In this document: positions 11,996 through 22,925 of the stretch, in pieces
Position numbering within the stretch: position 1 is the stretch's first letter
Layout of the letters: every line of letters starts with the position of its first letter
Source: Dermacentor variabilis
Lineage: Eukaryota > Arthropoda > Arachnida > Ixodida > Ixodidae
Length of the DNA stretch: 64,000 bases
Reading direction: 5' to 3'
Assembly (NCBI RefSeq): GCF_050947875.1
Contig: NC_134570.1
Location: 203,683,750 to 203,747,749, forward strand
Program-made: the position numbers and the translations under genes
Notes under the pieces: generated by a model
Databases searched by the model: none
Told to the model about the DNA's origin: nothing
Seen by the model: only the letters and a program-made list of their open reading frames with translations

Positions 11996-12574
11996 TAATG
12001 CGATAGCGTTAAGGAGCCGGTGTCACAGAAAAACGGCACCGGCGTGCTGTGGCCGGAGTCAGACGTCGTTTCGGCAAAAAGATTTTCGAACCACGCACAC
12101 CGAAGCCTTCCACGTGACGCAAGGAATGGACTGAAGTAATTGAATTTCTCAAGCTAAAATACGTGGAAAAATCGTAAACTACGACTTACAAACAAGCTAC
12201 AAACATTATAACTCTCGGACTGTAATTTGAACATACGAGAAAACATAATTATGCTATGCGAAAACTCGAACAAACCCCTTTTCAAGCGTTTCTACAGTGC
12301 ATAGACCGGCGACGGCGTTCGGCATTTGCGCATGCCGGCGCGTAAACATCCCAGAGTCCATGGAACGGCACGCCCGCTTCCTTGAAACACTTCCATATGG
12401 CACTCGCCTGGGCTGCATCGCGGCCCATGAAAGAGACCGTGTTTCTGCCAGAAAGCCCGCCTTCATGCATAGCGTTCGCCGCGAGCGTTTCCCGGTAAAC
12501 ATCACGGTTACATATGCTGCAGTTTCCGAGAAGACTGAGAAGCAGTCAGGAATCTTTGAATGCTATCGCGTTCC
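11996..12574. mobile_element. Possible non-autonomous DNA element with GCGATAGC ends
   Basis: The left end reads AATGCGATAGCGTTAAGGAG (11997-12016). The right end, AATGCTATCGCGTTCC (about 12559-12574), contains the inverse core GCTATCGC. The interval has two overlapping ORFs (12297-12617 plus, 12254-12505 minus), neither recognisable. The inverted match is short (8-10 bp) and no target duplication is evident, so this is a suggestion based on the terminal symmetry only. Confidence 0.3.
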
Positions 12575-12684
12575 ATTCTCAATGGCGAAGCTTAAGCGTA
12601 CTCCAAATTTTTTGTAACATCTTTGTCAGGTAGCTCTGTCTTCTTTTTGTAACCGTGAACCACCGGGCGCGTCAGTCATTCCTT

Positions 12685-12800
12685 GGGTGACGAGGCTTAT
12701 TGAATTCGTCGAGCGCTAGTCAGAAGCACAGAGGCAGCTAGAATTGTTCAGCTAGACGGGCGACAGGCGATCACGCCTGGCGATGGAACGCCGCAGTGCC
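12685..12800 (-). repeat. Diverged LTR fragment related to block G Gypsy
   Basis: GTGACGAGGCTTATTGAATTC followed by CGTCGAGCGCTAGTCAGAAG and CACAGAGGCAGC parallels the LTR end at 20393-20450 (GTGACGAAGTTTATTGGAGT and CGAGCGATAGCCAGAAACAC). On the minus strand this includes a degenerate AATAAG in place of AATAAA. No gag follows it, so it is an isolated LTR piece of the same or a sister family. Confidence 0.5.
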
Positions 12801-12976
12801 GTCCTTCCTTACAATCGCACCCCTGCTGAAGAAGGACCATCCTGCGACCTACGCTACGATGACACGATGGGCTATTAGCGGCTGGCTGGATGGATGGATG
12901 CTATGAGCGTCCTCTTTGGAATGGTATGGTGGTTTGCGCCACCAAGCTCTTGTTATTGATATCATACGTTGGTAGG

Positions 12977-13097
12977 GAAGCATCGCACTGACAAGGACAG
13001 GGTGAAGACACACAAGAATACACAACACTCGCTGCACTCGCAACAGTGTTGTGAATTCTTCTGTGTCTTCGCCTTGTCCTTGCCAGTGCGGTGCTTC
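12977..13097. repeat. 53-bp inverted repeat with 15-nt loop
   Basis: The left arm at 12977-13029 (starts GAAGCATCGCACTGACAAGG) pairs with the right arm at 13045-13097, whose reverse complement starts GAAGCACCGCACTGGCAAGG. There are roughly 45 matches in 53 positions by eye. The arms are separated by only 15 nt, so a stable hairpin is expected in single-stranded DNA or RNA. Neither arm is coding. It may be a foldback repeat or the product of a head-to-head duplication of a dispersed repeat. Confidence 0.75.
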
Positions 13098-13179
13098 ACC
13101 ACCAAGTATGATCATTAATCACCAACTAGCCCAACTTTCCCCGTTACCGAATCTTGTTATTATATTACCTAATGTCCTA

Positions 13180-13935
13180 CCTATGTTACATAAGACAAAA
13201 GAAAAGGAAAAAGAAACCCCACCATAAATTCTCATAATCAAAGTTTCTGAACCCCTATTGTGAACTTTATTTTTGTACGCCTCCGTGGTTTGTCGTTTCC
13301 CTATTTTTCTTCAACCAATTTTCCAATCGCCTCTTACTAATCTCTATTGCGGACATGTTTACTTCTCCCTGCTCTCGCTGAACCTATGGCGTCATGGAGG
13401 TCAGAGGTGCCTAAATCGACCGCGGGGCAGATATCTTGACATTCTAGTAAAACACATGCTCCATAGTTTCCCTAGCTTTGCCGGAGCAAGCACATGCCTC
13501 TTCTTCCTTGTTGCATCTCGCTTTATAAGTGCGTGTTCTAAGAGATAAAGAGCTTCCCTTTGAGTTATCATAAATTGTTTCTTTCCTGATTTAGTTTTTT
13601 CCTCTTAAGTAGTCACTCCATAGCAGGTTTCCTTTCCATTTCCGCCACCCATGAGAGTATCTCAGCATCTGATTTTCCGCTTCACGTTTTTGTTGCCATG
13701 TTTCTCATCATACAGGTCGTATACTTGCTGGCAAGCTTCCTAGATCTTTTTTCTGCACTCTGAATAAATGTTTTTTTCCTGTACAAATAGCTGAACACTC
13801 TCCCAGCCCATTTGCTTTCTTTGATATTCTTCAGTCGTTCTTCATAATCAATTTTACTTTGAGCTTCTCTCACTTCAAAACTTGTCCAGCTCATATCACC
13901 CTGCACAGCCTCATTTGTAGTCTTCCCGTGAGCGC
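13180..13935 (-). pseudogene. LINE 3'-end fragment (post-RT region), decayed
   Basis: On the minus strand, a frame near 13930-13682 encodes MSWTSFEVREAQSKIDYEER followed by LKNIKESKWAGRVFSYLY. Further on (about 13520-13260) there is a Cys/His-rich stretch (...GKARETMEHV...ECQDICPAVDLG pieces in shifted frames) and then AIEISKRRLENWLKKNRE. This order (basic linker, a C-x-x-C...H...C finger, then a basic helix) is typical of the region after the reverse transcriptase in tick non-LTR elements. The frames are broken by several shifts. The clade is not determined, and the call rests on pattern recognition, not on an alignment. Confidence 0.5.
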
Positions 13936-13963
13936 GCAATAATGGATGGAGGGCGAGAGTAGG

Positions 13964-14063
13964 GTGCCTCGATGCGCGCGCTGAGCGCGCGCATCGATGC
14001 ACCTTAGGCGAGAGCTCGGAGTGGCGCCCTCTCGCTAGGGACGTCACGGCCAGGGCGCCACTC
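13964..14063. repeat. Two adjacent hairpin-forming inverted repeats
   Basis: First hairpin: 13964-13982 pairs with 13984-14002 (18 of 19 positions, GC-rich, one-base loop). Second: GAGTGGCGCCCT at 14019-14030 pairs perfectly with AGGGCGCCACTC at 14052-14063 around a 21-nt loop that contains GACGTCA-like sequence. The pair sits just beyond the LINE fragment and may be the end of an unknown DNA element. Confidence 0.7.
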
Positions 14064-14070
14064 GCTCCGG

Positions 14071-15899
14071 CTCGCTCGGCTGCCGCGCGAAATCATTCCT
14101 TTCATGTATGCTTTCGGTATGGGTGGCTGGAGCCGTACTTATTGAAATAGATGTCGTCTTCTTTCTGCTGCCATGCCTGTACCACCGTTACTTCTTTAAA
14201 AACGCGTGAGTCAAGAAAATTTACGGCTTGGACATCGCAAGCTATATAGCGCTGAAGGAGCCTACTGGTTTGGCAGTGCATATATGCGCCGTGTATGTCC
14301 ATAAATTTTGTGTAAAGAGAATGACTGAAAATTTAACACACGAAGTTGTGTACGATGCTTTGCTAAATACTTAACATTTCCGCGGTACTTAGCTATGAGA
14401 GACATTGCATTTTACAAGGAAGAAAAATCTTCCTATTTCGTGTCGACATGTAACACGCTAAAGACACTGCCCAGCGAAGCTGTGATTATGATTTTTATTA
14501 CTCTGTTCAGTTGTTCTAGTGAAATCTGGCCCCTTTATCAGTACGTAAAAGAAAGAGTTAGCCGCGGGTTTGGTATGAAAAAGCTTGCTGCTAGTTTCAC
14601 CACTCTCTGAAACAGGCCCTAATAAAACGAATTGCTCATGGCTGCTAACACGACAGCGCGTGATGTAGCGTATTTACATAGTTAATTCACAAATACCATA
14701 GTAGCAATCACCTGAAAGAAAAGTTTTGTGGTTAAGATGGAGAGCCAATCAGTTGCAGGCGATGAAATGTTTCATCGACAATATAGCACACCCCTCACTC
14801 AACGGCCGCAACCGACTGTCGCTATGGAGAGGCACGTACTGTTCGCGAAGCCCATCATTTCACTACAACTTCGCACTGAAACCATGAAGCAATTTTTTTA
14901 CAGCGCCAATTGCAATGCCTAAAGTATACTCGAGGTAGTACAGCGCAGCTTAGGGTTTTTAGAAAAGGAAAATTCAAGCCCCTTCTGGGGCCTCACCGTG
15001 TCTCGATCCACCGTTGTTTCGTTATACAAACGGACAAGTATTCGCTTCATCAGTACATAAAAGATAACCTCGCAAACCTTCATAAGGAAGACACCACAAG
15101 CCCTAATTATTTCACTTGATTTTTGACCCCCCCCCTAGGAATTCTGATATCTCCAATATGTCCCTTACTACTAATGAATGACGCTTCGGCTTCTTTCTGG
15201 CTGAAACCATACGGTCGAAAAGGCATATATCGCTAAAAAAATTGAGCCGAGCAGCCTGTGTCAGTTCGCCAAACAGATTTGTCATGTATATTCCTCAAGC
15301 AACGAACACTAGTAAACTGCTCAAGTGAGTTGAAGGTGCAGCATGGGAAAGGGAATATATATTGATACATTCCTTTTCGTATTCTGCAAATAGCTGTAAA
15401 CCTCAGTTAGCTTTACGTCAAGTTACCGCCACTTAAAATAAACACTTGAAGAACCACCTAATTTTGAGAAGTAGTTAAAGAAGCCTAGTGCTGCTGGCAG
15501 AATGTAAAGTGCAGAGTTAGTTAAGTCCTCGTGTTACTGACGACGAGCGTTTCTGTTAATAAATGAAAAAACATCGATATTATACCATAAAATACTCGTC
15601 GTGAGCAAAGCTGTTTGAGCCGATTAAAGTTAAGTTAACATTTGTAGATATCAAATATAGTCACGGTTTGTGGCATGCCTGTTGCAGCGCGGCAGGTATG
15701 GTATCATAACTGGATTCGTATATGCTATGTTCTTGCGGTTGTCGATCCGCGCATGAAAAACCCAGAGTGAGCTGGTCTGCCTTCCTTCCGATGAAACTGT
15801 AACGTCTTTGAGGACTGTATTGTCATCTAATAAATCAGCTCTTTGATTAAATTTTCGCGAACGAAGACGTCGCAAAAATATATTTGACGACTGCCAGAA
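14071..15899. other. Unrecognised intronic sequence
   Basis: AT-rich sequence with small ORFs on both strands (for example 14395-14610 plus, 14728-14922 plus, 15651-15875 minus), none recognisable. No repeat of any other part of the window was noticed. Confidence 0.4.
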
Positions 15900-16125
15900 G
15901 TATACAAGCAGACGGAACGAGAGCGAACAAACGAAAACACAGCAGAAAGCGCCCAGACACCGCCCGAACTGCCGCAGACGACTAGCGCGAGTCCGTGCCC
16001 CTACGTCACGCGAGCGGCGCTCGCAGCGCCCCTGTAGTTCGTTCTCGGTGCTAATAAGGCTTGAGTCAATCTACGTGAACCATTTCCCTGCCCCGGCGTC
16101 GGTGGTCATTTGGGGGCGTCAGTGA

Positions 16126-18837
16126 TTAGACGATGTAGTTGACGGGCGTGGTTCGGGCAATGACGCGATAAGAACCATAAAATCTTGGAAGCAGTTTGGA
16201 AGAGAGGCCACGACTCGCAGGTAGGACCCACAGACATTCGAGAGATTCAGGCGGGGAGGTAGGAGCGGGCCGGCAGTCATGACATCGGAGCTTCTGGCGG
16301 GATTGGCCTGCGGTACTGGGCGAGTGGGCGAGCTGCCGACATTCTTCGCCACGCTTAGCGGTGGTGGAAACCGCAGTGCACTGTGAAGCACATGGATGAT
16401 ATTGAAAAATTGTGTCGATGGTACAGGAAGGCACACGGCCGTAGAGAACTGAAAAGAAAATGGAGAGAATTCGGTTGTGGCTTGTTTGGCAATGTTCTAT
16501 GCGTGTGCTACGAACTGTAGAGCAATTGCTCTACAGTTCCAACTGTAGGATCATTCCAACTGTAGGATCATTCCAACTGGGACCTTAAGGTCCCAGTTGG
16601 AATGATCCGAGGCGACATACATGGGCAGCCGGTTGCTGACAGTACGGTAGAACCATTCTGCCAAGCCATTTGTCGAGGGTGATAGCCGGTTGTGATGCGA
16701 CGTATAATGCTGCATTGATGAAGCAGCGACTTGACTACTTCATAAAGAAACACTCACCCTCGGTCATTGAAGAGTTCGACAGAAGCGCCGTGGCGCAGAA
16801 CGAGGTGATGGAGGATGAAAGAAACGACGTCGTGCGCTGTGGCCACTGGGAGGGCAGCGGTTTTTCATGTCGCGTCAGGTAGTCGACCGCGACTATCGCC
16901 GAACGGTTGCCAGCAGCCGTACAGGTGAGGAGACCATATAATTTAATCCCGACACGGTGGAAGGGGCAGACTTGGCATGGAACTGGCTGCAACGGAGTGG
17001 CTGAATGAGGAGCCAATTTGCGACTTTGGCAATCACGGCACGAGCAAACGTAGGTGCTTACGTAATTTACATGCTCCGCCAGTAATATAGAAGTCGAAGG
17101 CGCATGTAAGTCTTGGACACACCGCCACGGCCACACTGCTGGTCGGCGTGAAATCAAGCGCAGATATAGCTACGAAGTATGCGCGGGACCACTTGAAGCC
17201 ACTTGCGACCATCGCAATGGCAATTTCGGTGGTGGAGAGGCCCATCTCGAATTGCGAAATGTGGTGTTTGACGGCGGAGCGCACGAGGCATCGGTAGTCC
17301 GCCAGAATTCTTCAGAAGGTTCAGAAGAGTGGCTACCCATGGGTCCTTTTGCTGCTCTGAAGCCAAGTCGGTGATGTGCGAAGGTAATAGAGCGGTCGTT
17401 AGGGGCGAAACAATGTCGACGTGGGCTGGGATCGCGAACAGGAATGTCGGAATGTTTGCGCCTGGAGTGGTAGACAACCTTAATGTCGCATTCCTGTAAA
17501 CGTAGGGCCCATCTCGCGACCAGATGGGTCTTTGAGGGACGACAAGCAGCAAAGCGCATGACGTTCAAAAGGTCGACCGTAAAGGTAAGGCCGAACTTGG
17601 TAAGAGCCCACACAACGGCTAATTACTCCTTCTCAGTCACAGAGTAGTTGGCATTAGCTTTGGTGAGAGTTCGGCTGGCGTAGGCTACGACGTATTCGCA
17701 CAAGCCTGGTTTTCGTTGCGCTAGCACTGCACCCACACTGACGCCGCTGGCGTCAGCGTTATTTTCGTAGGAGCATTCGGATGGAGGTGTCGTAAAGTTG
17801 GTGGCGAGGTAAGTAGACAACGTAAGGTGGTAAATGCGACGTCACACTTTTCTGACCAGGTAAAAAGGTCATTGGTGCCGGCAAGAAGCTGTATTGGGGG
17901 CGCAATGATGTAGCGAAATTTCGTACAAAACGGCGAAAATAGAATTACAGGCCTATGAAGCTAGGGAGTGCCTTATGTCTCGTTGGCTTAGGAAATTCGA
18001 CCATGTCGTGGAGCTTATAGCGGGATCAGGAAGTACGCGATATTTCAAAACAATATGGCCCAATATAGTTAATTGTGCTGCGTTGAAAAATGGCTTTTTA
18101 AGTTAAGCAGCAGATCCGCTTGCGTGAGGCAAGTCAAAACTTGTTTCAAGCGTTACAGGTCTGTCTAGGAGTTGGGCGCAAACACTAGAACATCATCTAA
18201 ATAAAATAGGCATGTTTGCGACTTCAGGTCACGCAAAATAGTTTCCGTCATCCGTTCAAATTTGGCCGGTGCATTACAAAGAACGAACGGCATGATATTA
18301 AATTCATATAAGCCGTCCGGTGTGACAAATGCAGTCTTACAGCGAACAGCCTCGTCCACGGGCACCTGCGGGCATTCAGAGAGAAGATCTAAGGAAGAAC
18401 AAAAAATGCGCTCCTCCTAAGTAGTCAAGTGCTTCGTCTATGCGCGGCAAAGGATCTACATTCTTCGCCTGGTCTTATTCAAACGGCGATGATCGACGCA
18501 AAATTGCATGGAACCATCTTTCATTATCTAGAACGATTTGGGATGGCCATGGATTACTTAATGCCTGAATAGCGCCGAGAGGTAGCGTGTGGGTCACCTG
18601 GTCATCAATAACCCGCCTCTGTGTGTCCGAAACCCGGTATGGTCGCTGCCGCAGAGGAACATGAGAGCCAGTGTCAATAGTGTGGCAGACAGCTTTCGTT
18701 CGATCCATAGAAGTACTGTGGCAATCAAATGAAGCTTTGAAGTGATGAAGAATACGGAGAAGATCGTCGCGCTGCGTCTTAGTAACGTTACAGTCGATGG
18801 ATGCGGGAAAGGTGTGCAGTGAATAACTCGAAAGCAC
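16126..18837 (-). pseudogene. Gypsy pol (RT, RNase H, integrase) remnants of block G copy 2
   Basis: Read from high to low coordinates. RT N-terminus at 18837-18475 (HTIDTGSHVPLRQRPYRVS). RT core at 18365-18165 with MPFVLCNAPAKFERMTE and the catalytic YLDD (FYLDDVLVFAP). RNase H at 17820-17623 ([13 protein letters not shown]...VTEKE) and 17613-17170. Integrase zinc-finger tail and core at 17157-16735 (CRDCQSRK; VAVDYLTRH). The integrase end is at 16434-16126. At least five frameshifts or stops separate these pieces, so no protein can be made. The RT active-site aspartates are still present. Pol would copy element RNA into DNA and insert it. Confidence 0.85.
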
Positions 18838-18905
18838 AGGGTCTACTGCGCCAGTGTAAGCTTCAGGTGGATGGGTCTCCGTGCGTGTTGAGAGGGAAGT
18901 ACACC

Positions 18906-19131
18906 ACCCGCCGTAGTTGCTCAGGGGCTATGGTGTTGGGCTGCTGAGCACGAGGTCGCGGGATCGAATCCCGGCCACGGTGGCCGCATTTCGATGGGGG
19001 CGAAATGCAAAAATTTAGATTTAGGTGCACGTTAAAGAACCCGAGGTGGTCGAAATTTCCGGAGTCCTCCAATACGGCGTGCCTCATAATCAAAAAGTGG
19101 TCTTGGCACGTAAAACCCCATAATTTAATTT
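18906..19131 (+). repeat. tRNA-derived SINE with perfect 9-bp target duplication
   Basis: Same element as at 1304-1539. AAGTACACC occurs immediately before (18897-18905) and after (19132-19140). Box B (GGGATCGAATCCC) is intact at about 18960-18972. It interrupts the Gypsy relic between the gag zinc knuckle and the RT. It lacks a short AACACCCGCGTACTT-like segment present in the other copy. Confidence 0.9.
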
Positions 19132-19198
19132 AAGTACACCGTGCTGAGCATGACTAAGGCACTCGTGGCGTAACGAATGAAGCGGGAGTGACTTCGGG

Positions 19199-20484
19199 CT
19201 AGACAAACACATCGAGTGACACATCGATTCGTCCGATGGGCTCATAGAATCGAAAGGCGGATCCGATGAAACACGGCGTTGAAATTATCTTGGCGGGTGG
19301 TTTAAAGATCGCTGCGAGAGGCATCCGGCGAAGGCAGAAAGGCGCCACTTGGCCAGCCATTCCGCAGAAGTAACAAATCGGCCGCTTGTCTGGTGTGCGC
19401 CATTGGTTTCGCACGCGGGGGATACTGTGGCACTAACTGGGCGGGAGACGCTGGTCGCGGCGGTGTCCGTGTAGGTGCTTGAAACGCGGCACGGGTCGGC
19501 GTTGCGGGCACGGTACCGAGCTGCGAATAGCTGGGTGGGACAGCAACAGGAGTGTTGTGAAAGGCAAGGGGAATACACTCAGTTATTTGTTCCTGGATGA
19601 CGTGCTGCAACATGACGTCAAGGAAGAGAAGGGCGTCTTCTGCGTGGGAGACTCTAATGAAAGTTGGCGGGCGACTTTTTTGCGGCAAAACTATTTGATC
19701 TGCATCATCACTGAAAAGCGTAGGGCAGCAACAGTCACGACAGGGAGAGCCTACCAGCGAATTGCACGTGGCGACCGTTGCTTGCACCAGTCATTGTAGC
19801 TCCGGCAAAGAATCACACTTTATACGCAGTGTATGGGGTTCTTTGCCAACAGCATCTGAAAGGCATCAACCCCCTTTAAAATATGCCTGATCTTGTCGCT
19901 TTGTGCCATTGTCGCATCGACACGATTGCAGATATCCATGACAACCTCGATAGAACCTGTGAATGTCTCACGGCTCTGACGCGCTCTTTCTCACAAACGT
20001 TGCTAGGCGCGAAGCTTGCGGACTGCAAGCCGCCCAAGCACTTCTGTAAAGCTAGTCGTGAACGCCACCCAAGTCGATAGGTCAGGTTCGTGGTTGCGGT
20101 GCCAGAAGTTGACAACGTCGCTCAGATAGAATTTGACGTTGTCCACTTTTGCAGCCTCGCCTCACGTGTGGTTGCTCACCCTTTCATAGGAGGCGAGCCA
20201 GTACTTCACTTTATGGTCTCCTATCTCTCTGGAAAGCGGCAGGTTCGCGCTGAGGCGATGCACCCGACCACGCCACGGCAGGCAGAGGTGTCGTTGGACG
20301 CAGTGAAAGGTCTTGCGTCACGACGGGAATGTATAGCAGAGTCCTGCTTTGAAGTTGCAGGTTTCCAGGCGTATGCAGCACCTCCACCAATGTGACGAAG
20401 TTTATTGGAGTCCTCGAGCGATAGCCAGAAACACAGCGGCAGCAACGATAGCTCAGCTGGACGAGCAAACCGCCAGGGCGACAC
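19199..20484 (-). pseudogene. Gypsy gag remnant of block G copy 2
   Basis: Overlapping minus-strand frames cover a gag region. The 3' end encodes a zinc knuckle, CYFCGMAGQVAPFC, in which the His of the C-x2-C-x4-H-x4-C pattern is changed to Gln; copy 1 retains the His. Upstream frames (19302-19787, 20221-20484) are shifted against each other. The role would be capsid formation and RNA binding. It is disabled here. Confidence 0.75.
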
Positions 20485-20567
20485 GCTATGGTGCCGGCGC
20501 TTTCTAGCATGCCGATCTTCTGGCTACGCGACAAGCAATATATCTGTCTGGTGCCGTCTGGTGCCGA

Positions 20568-22925
20568 GCTCCGAAACAATCGAGAGTTTTCAAATAGGGC
20601 CCCCAAGAGTTTGGGGCCCTAAAGAGCTTTGCGGGAGGTAGCATTGGGTAACGCCGGAGTGAAGAGTTTTAGAATAGGGCTTTGCGTTTACGGATAGCGT
20701 CTTGCGCTTTGCAGCTACAATACGGCGTGAGAGAAAAGCTATTATAAATACTAAAATAAAATATACAATTTTATGACATGAACAGTAATCTTGACTTTCC
20801 TTTTTTTGGCGTTTAATTACAATGTAGCAGTTATTTTATTAGCAGCAAGCAACTGATGCTTAGTTTTGAGTAAACAACTTTACGTGCCTTCAGCAGCCAA
20901 GTTAAGTCGTGTTAGGCCTACGAGCCACAAAATTGACAATCGAAGTCGAAACCAGGGGCGCCTAATGAATCAATCTTCATTGCACATGTTAACTGAAAGA
21001 AAGTGATTACCGCAATCGTTTCTTATAGCTTACGAACTTCACAAACTGCCACGAACCGAGCCCAGTTTTTTTGCTAGGCTAGAGCCGTCACTTCGATGGG
21101 TGCTGGCATGTTTGTTGACGCAAAGCTTGTAGGGTAGCGTTTGGGGCTCCCGCTAAACCAGTGAAATATTGTGCCCGATGCAAAACCAAACGCAGTTTGC
21201 GTGTCGCGCAGTTGCTTCGACGCTATTTCTTTGGGGCCTCAAAACTTTTCGGGCCTCTATTCTAAAACTCTTTCATAAGAAACCCGTGCCAATTACTCCG
21301 CATTCTGTTACGCGAGGAATACGCAAACATGAACGGAATGTTGGGCTTGATTTTTCTCCTCTCTCTCGGTATACCTTGTGTAAATCTGAGAACAAGGCGA
21401 CGGGGCGCAGGATGAAGCAATAGGTTGCGTTTGTCAAAGGGGCAATCAGGAAGCTAACAGTCTTTACTTTTTCGTTTGCGTTTCGCAAAAAACACTGATG
21501 GAAAACTATACGCGCTAGAATACACACTAGAGACAAATGGCGCATATAGATCAACCAAAATAATTGTCCTCCAAGGCAACTAGAATAACATACAATGAAA
21601 GCTGATCACACTGCTGCCGCAATGCTCGCGCAGCCACCGCGTGGCATAAAACCACAGAAAGGAATCTATTCCTAATACATAAATACACGTCATATGTAAT
21701 TAGAAAACCATGTGAGCGCTCTGATCGCAAACAGCAGTGCGCTAAGACATAGGAATGACCCCGGCGAGCAGAATCGCCAGCAGTTTCCAACGGGGCGATC
21801 TTGATGCGGCCCAATCCACGTCGATCGCAGCGCCTTCACAATATTTTTTGTCGTCGGGCGCCTCATTGCAGAGCTAGCGCTGCTCCGGCCGCTCGTCCCA
21901 CTCAACCGTATTCTAGTACATTCTAGCACAAAGTGACCTTGATAAGAAACTTTTTTTCGACTCTACGGAGTCGGGGGAGGGGGGAAAGCGAATGTGACGC
22001 TGCAGAACAATGAAAATTTCTCAGTGATTCCACGGCAACAAACTGCTCGAGGAACTCACTTACCCTCTGAAGCGTTCGAATACACATCGAGGGCACTTCG
22101 TTAATAAAATATTCTCTCTCTAATCGTACTGGCTTGCCATAGAGCGCCGTAATATCTTAAGTCCAAAGGCAGCGCTGTGATGCCTTCTTTTGAGTTGCTG
22201 TGTGAAGGAATGTTCTTGAGCTATGTAGTAGGATCTTTTTGAAAGAAATTAAGATCGTTCGACGAATGACATAATAGGAGATTAACTGAGTTGCGGCAAG
22301 GTATTGAAAGAAATGTGGAAACGTTTTCTTGAAATACGTTGATTGTTACCGATTGTATTGTGTTATAACTCCTGCTAAGAGACTATGGAGTATCTGCGAG
22401 CTTTTATGTTTGAGTTTGTCGTGAGAAAAGTAAGAAAGGCTTCTTCCACTTGATTTACTAAGAATGGAGACTTAGTTAATGAAAAAAGAAATTTTGCATA
22501 TCCAACTCGCATGTTGGAGTCTGCGAAGTGCAGCATTCGGGAAGCTTTTAAATAAATGTCATGCAACTGTATAGATTCTTCACGGTGTTTTTCTGATGAT
22601 GCCTATACGAGGAGTCCCCACCATGTGACCCATGTGACCGCGCACACGTAGAGCCCGCCGACGGGCGCCCTAACGGTAGCGGCCTATTTAAGTGCGCTCG
22701 GGAAGGAGGTAGTCGTTCACCCTTGATTTCATTGCGACATGTGCGGGTTTGACGCTAGCAATGAATCACCACCGTTCGGCGGGAAACTGCACGACTACAC
22801 GACTGCTTCGCGTTGTGGGCTAAAGCTGCCGCGGCTTGTAAGCACCGACGTTGTTGGTTCTATGCAGCCTGTTAATTATCGCACCAGCTGCCACGTATTT
22901 CATGTTTTTGTATCCATTTTATGCG
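20568..22925. repeat. Duplicated block X, copy 2
   Basis: Second copy of 5421-7775, joined directly to block G at a short duplicated TCTGGTGCCG (about 20548-20567). It ends at GTATCCATT, after which the sequence (TTATGCGCGGCTTCG) differs from copy 1. It contains the same hairpin (20595-20621), inverted-repeat element and TATA-like site (22685-22692). Confidence 0.8.

Larger units (their letters stand above)
16119..20565 (-). mobile_element. Decayed Ty3/Gypsy element (block G, copy 2)
   Basis: Minus-strand element in the order LTR remnant (about 20560-20395, AATAAA at about 20403), gag with zinc knuckle, SINE insertion, RT, RNase H and integrase, ending near 16126. The part from 18775 to 20565 is duplicated at 1173-2990. 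The left flank (about 15900-16118) is GC-rich and may hold 3' LTR sequence, but a second LTR cannot be matched to the first. The protease region is missing where the SINE lies. The element is in the 29.5-kb intron of the sulfatase, in the same orientation as the gene. Confidence 0.85.
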
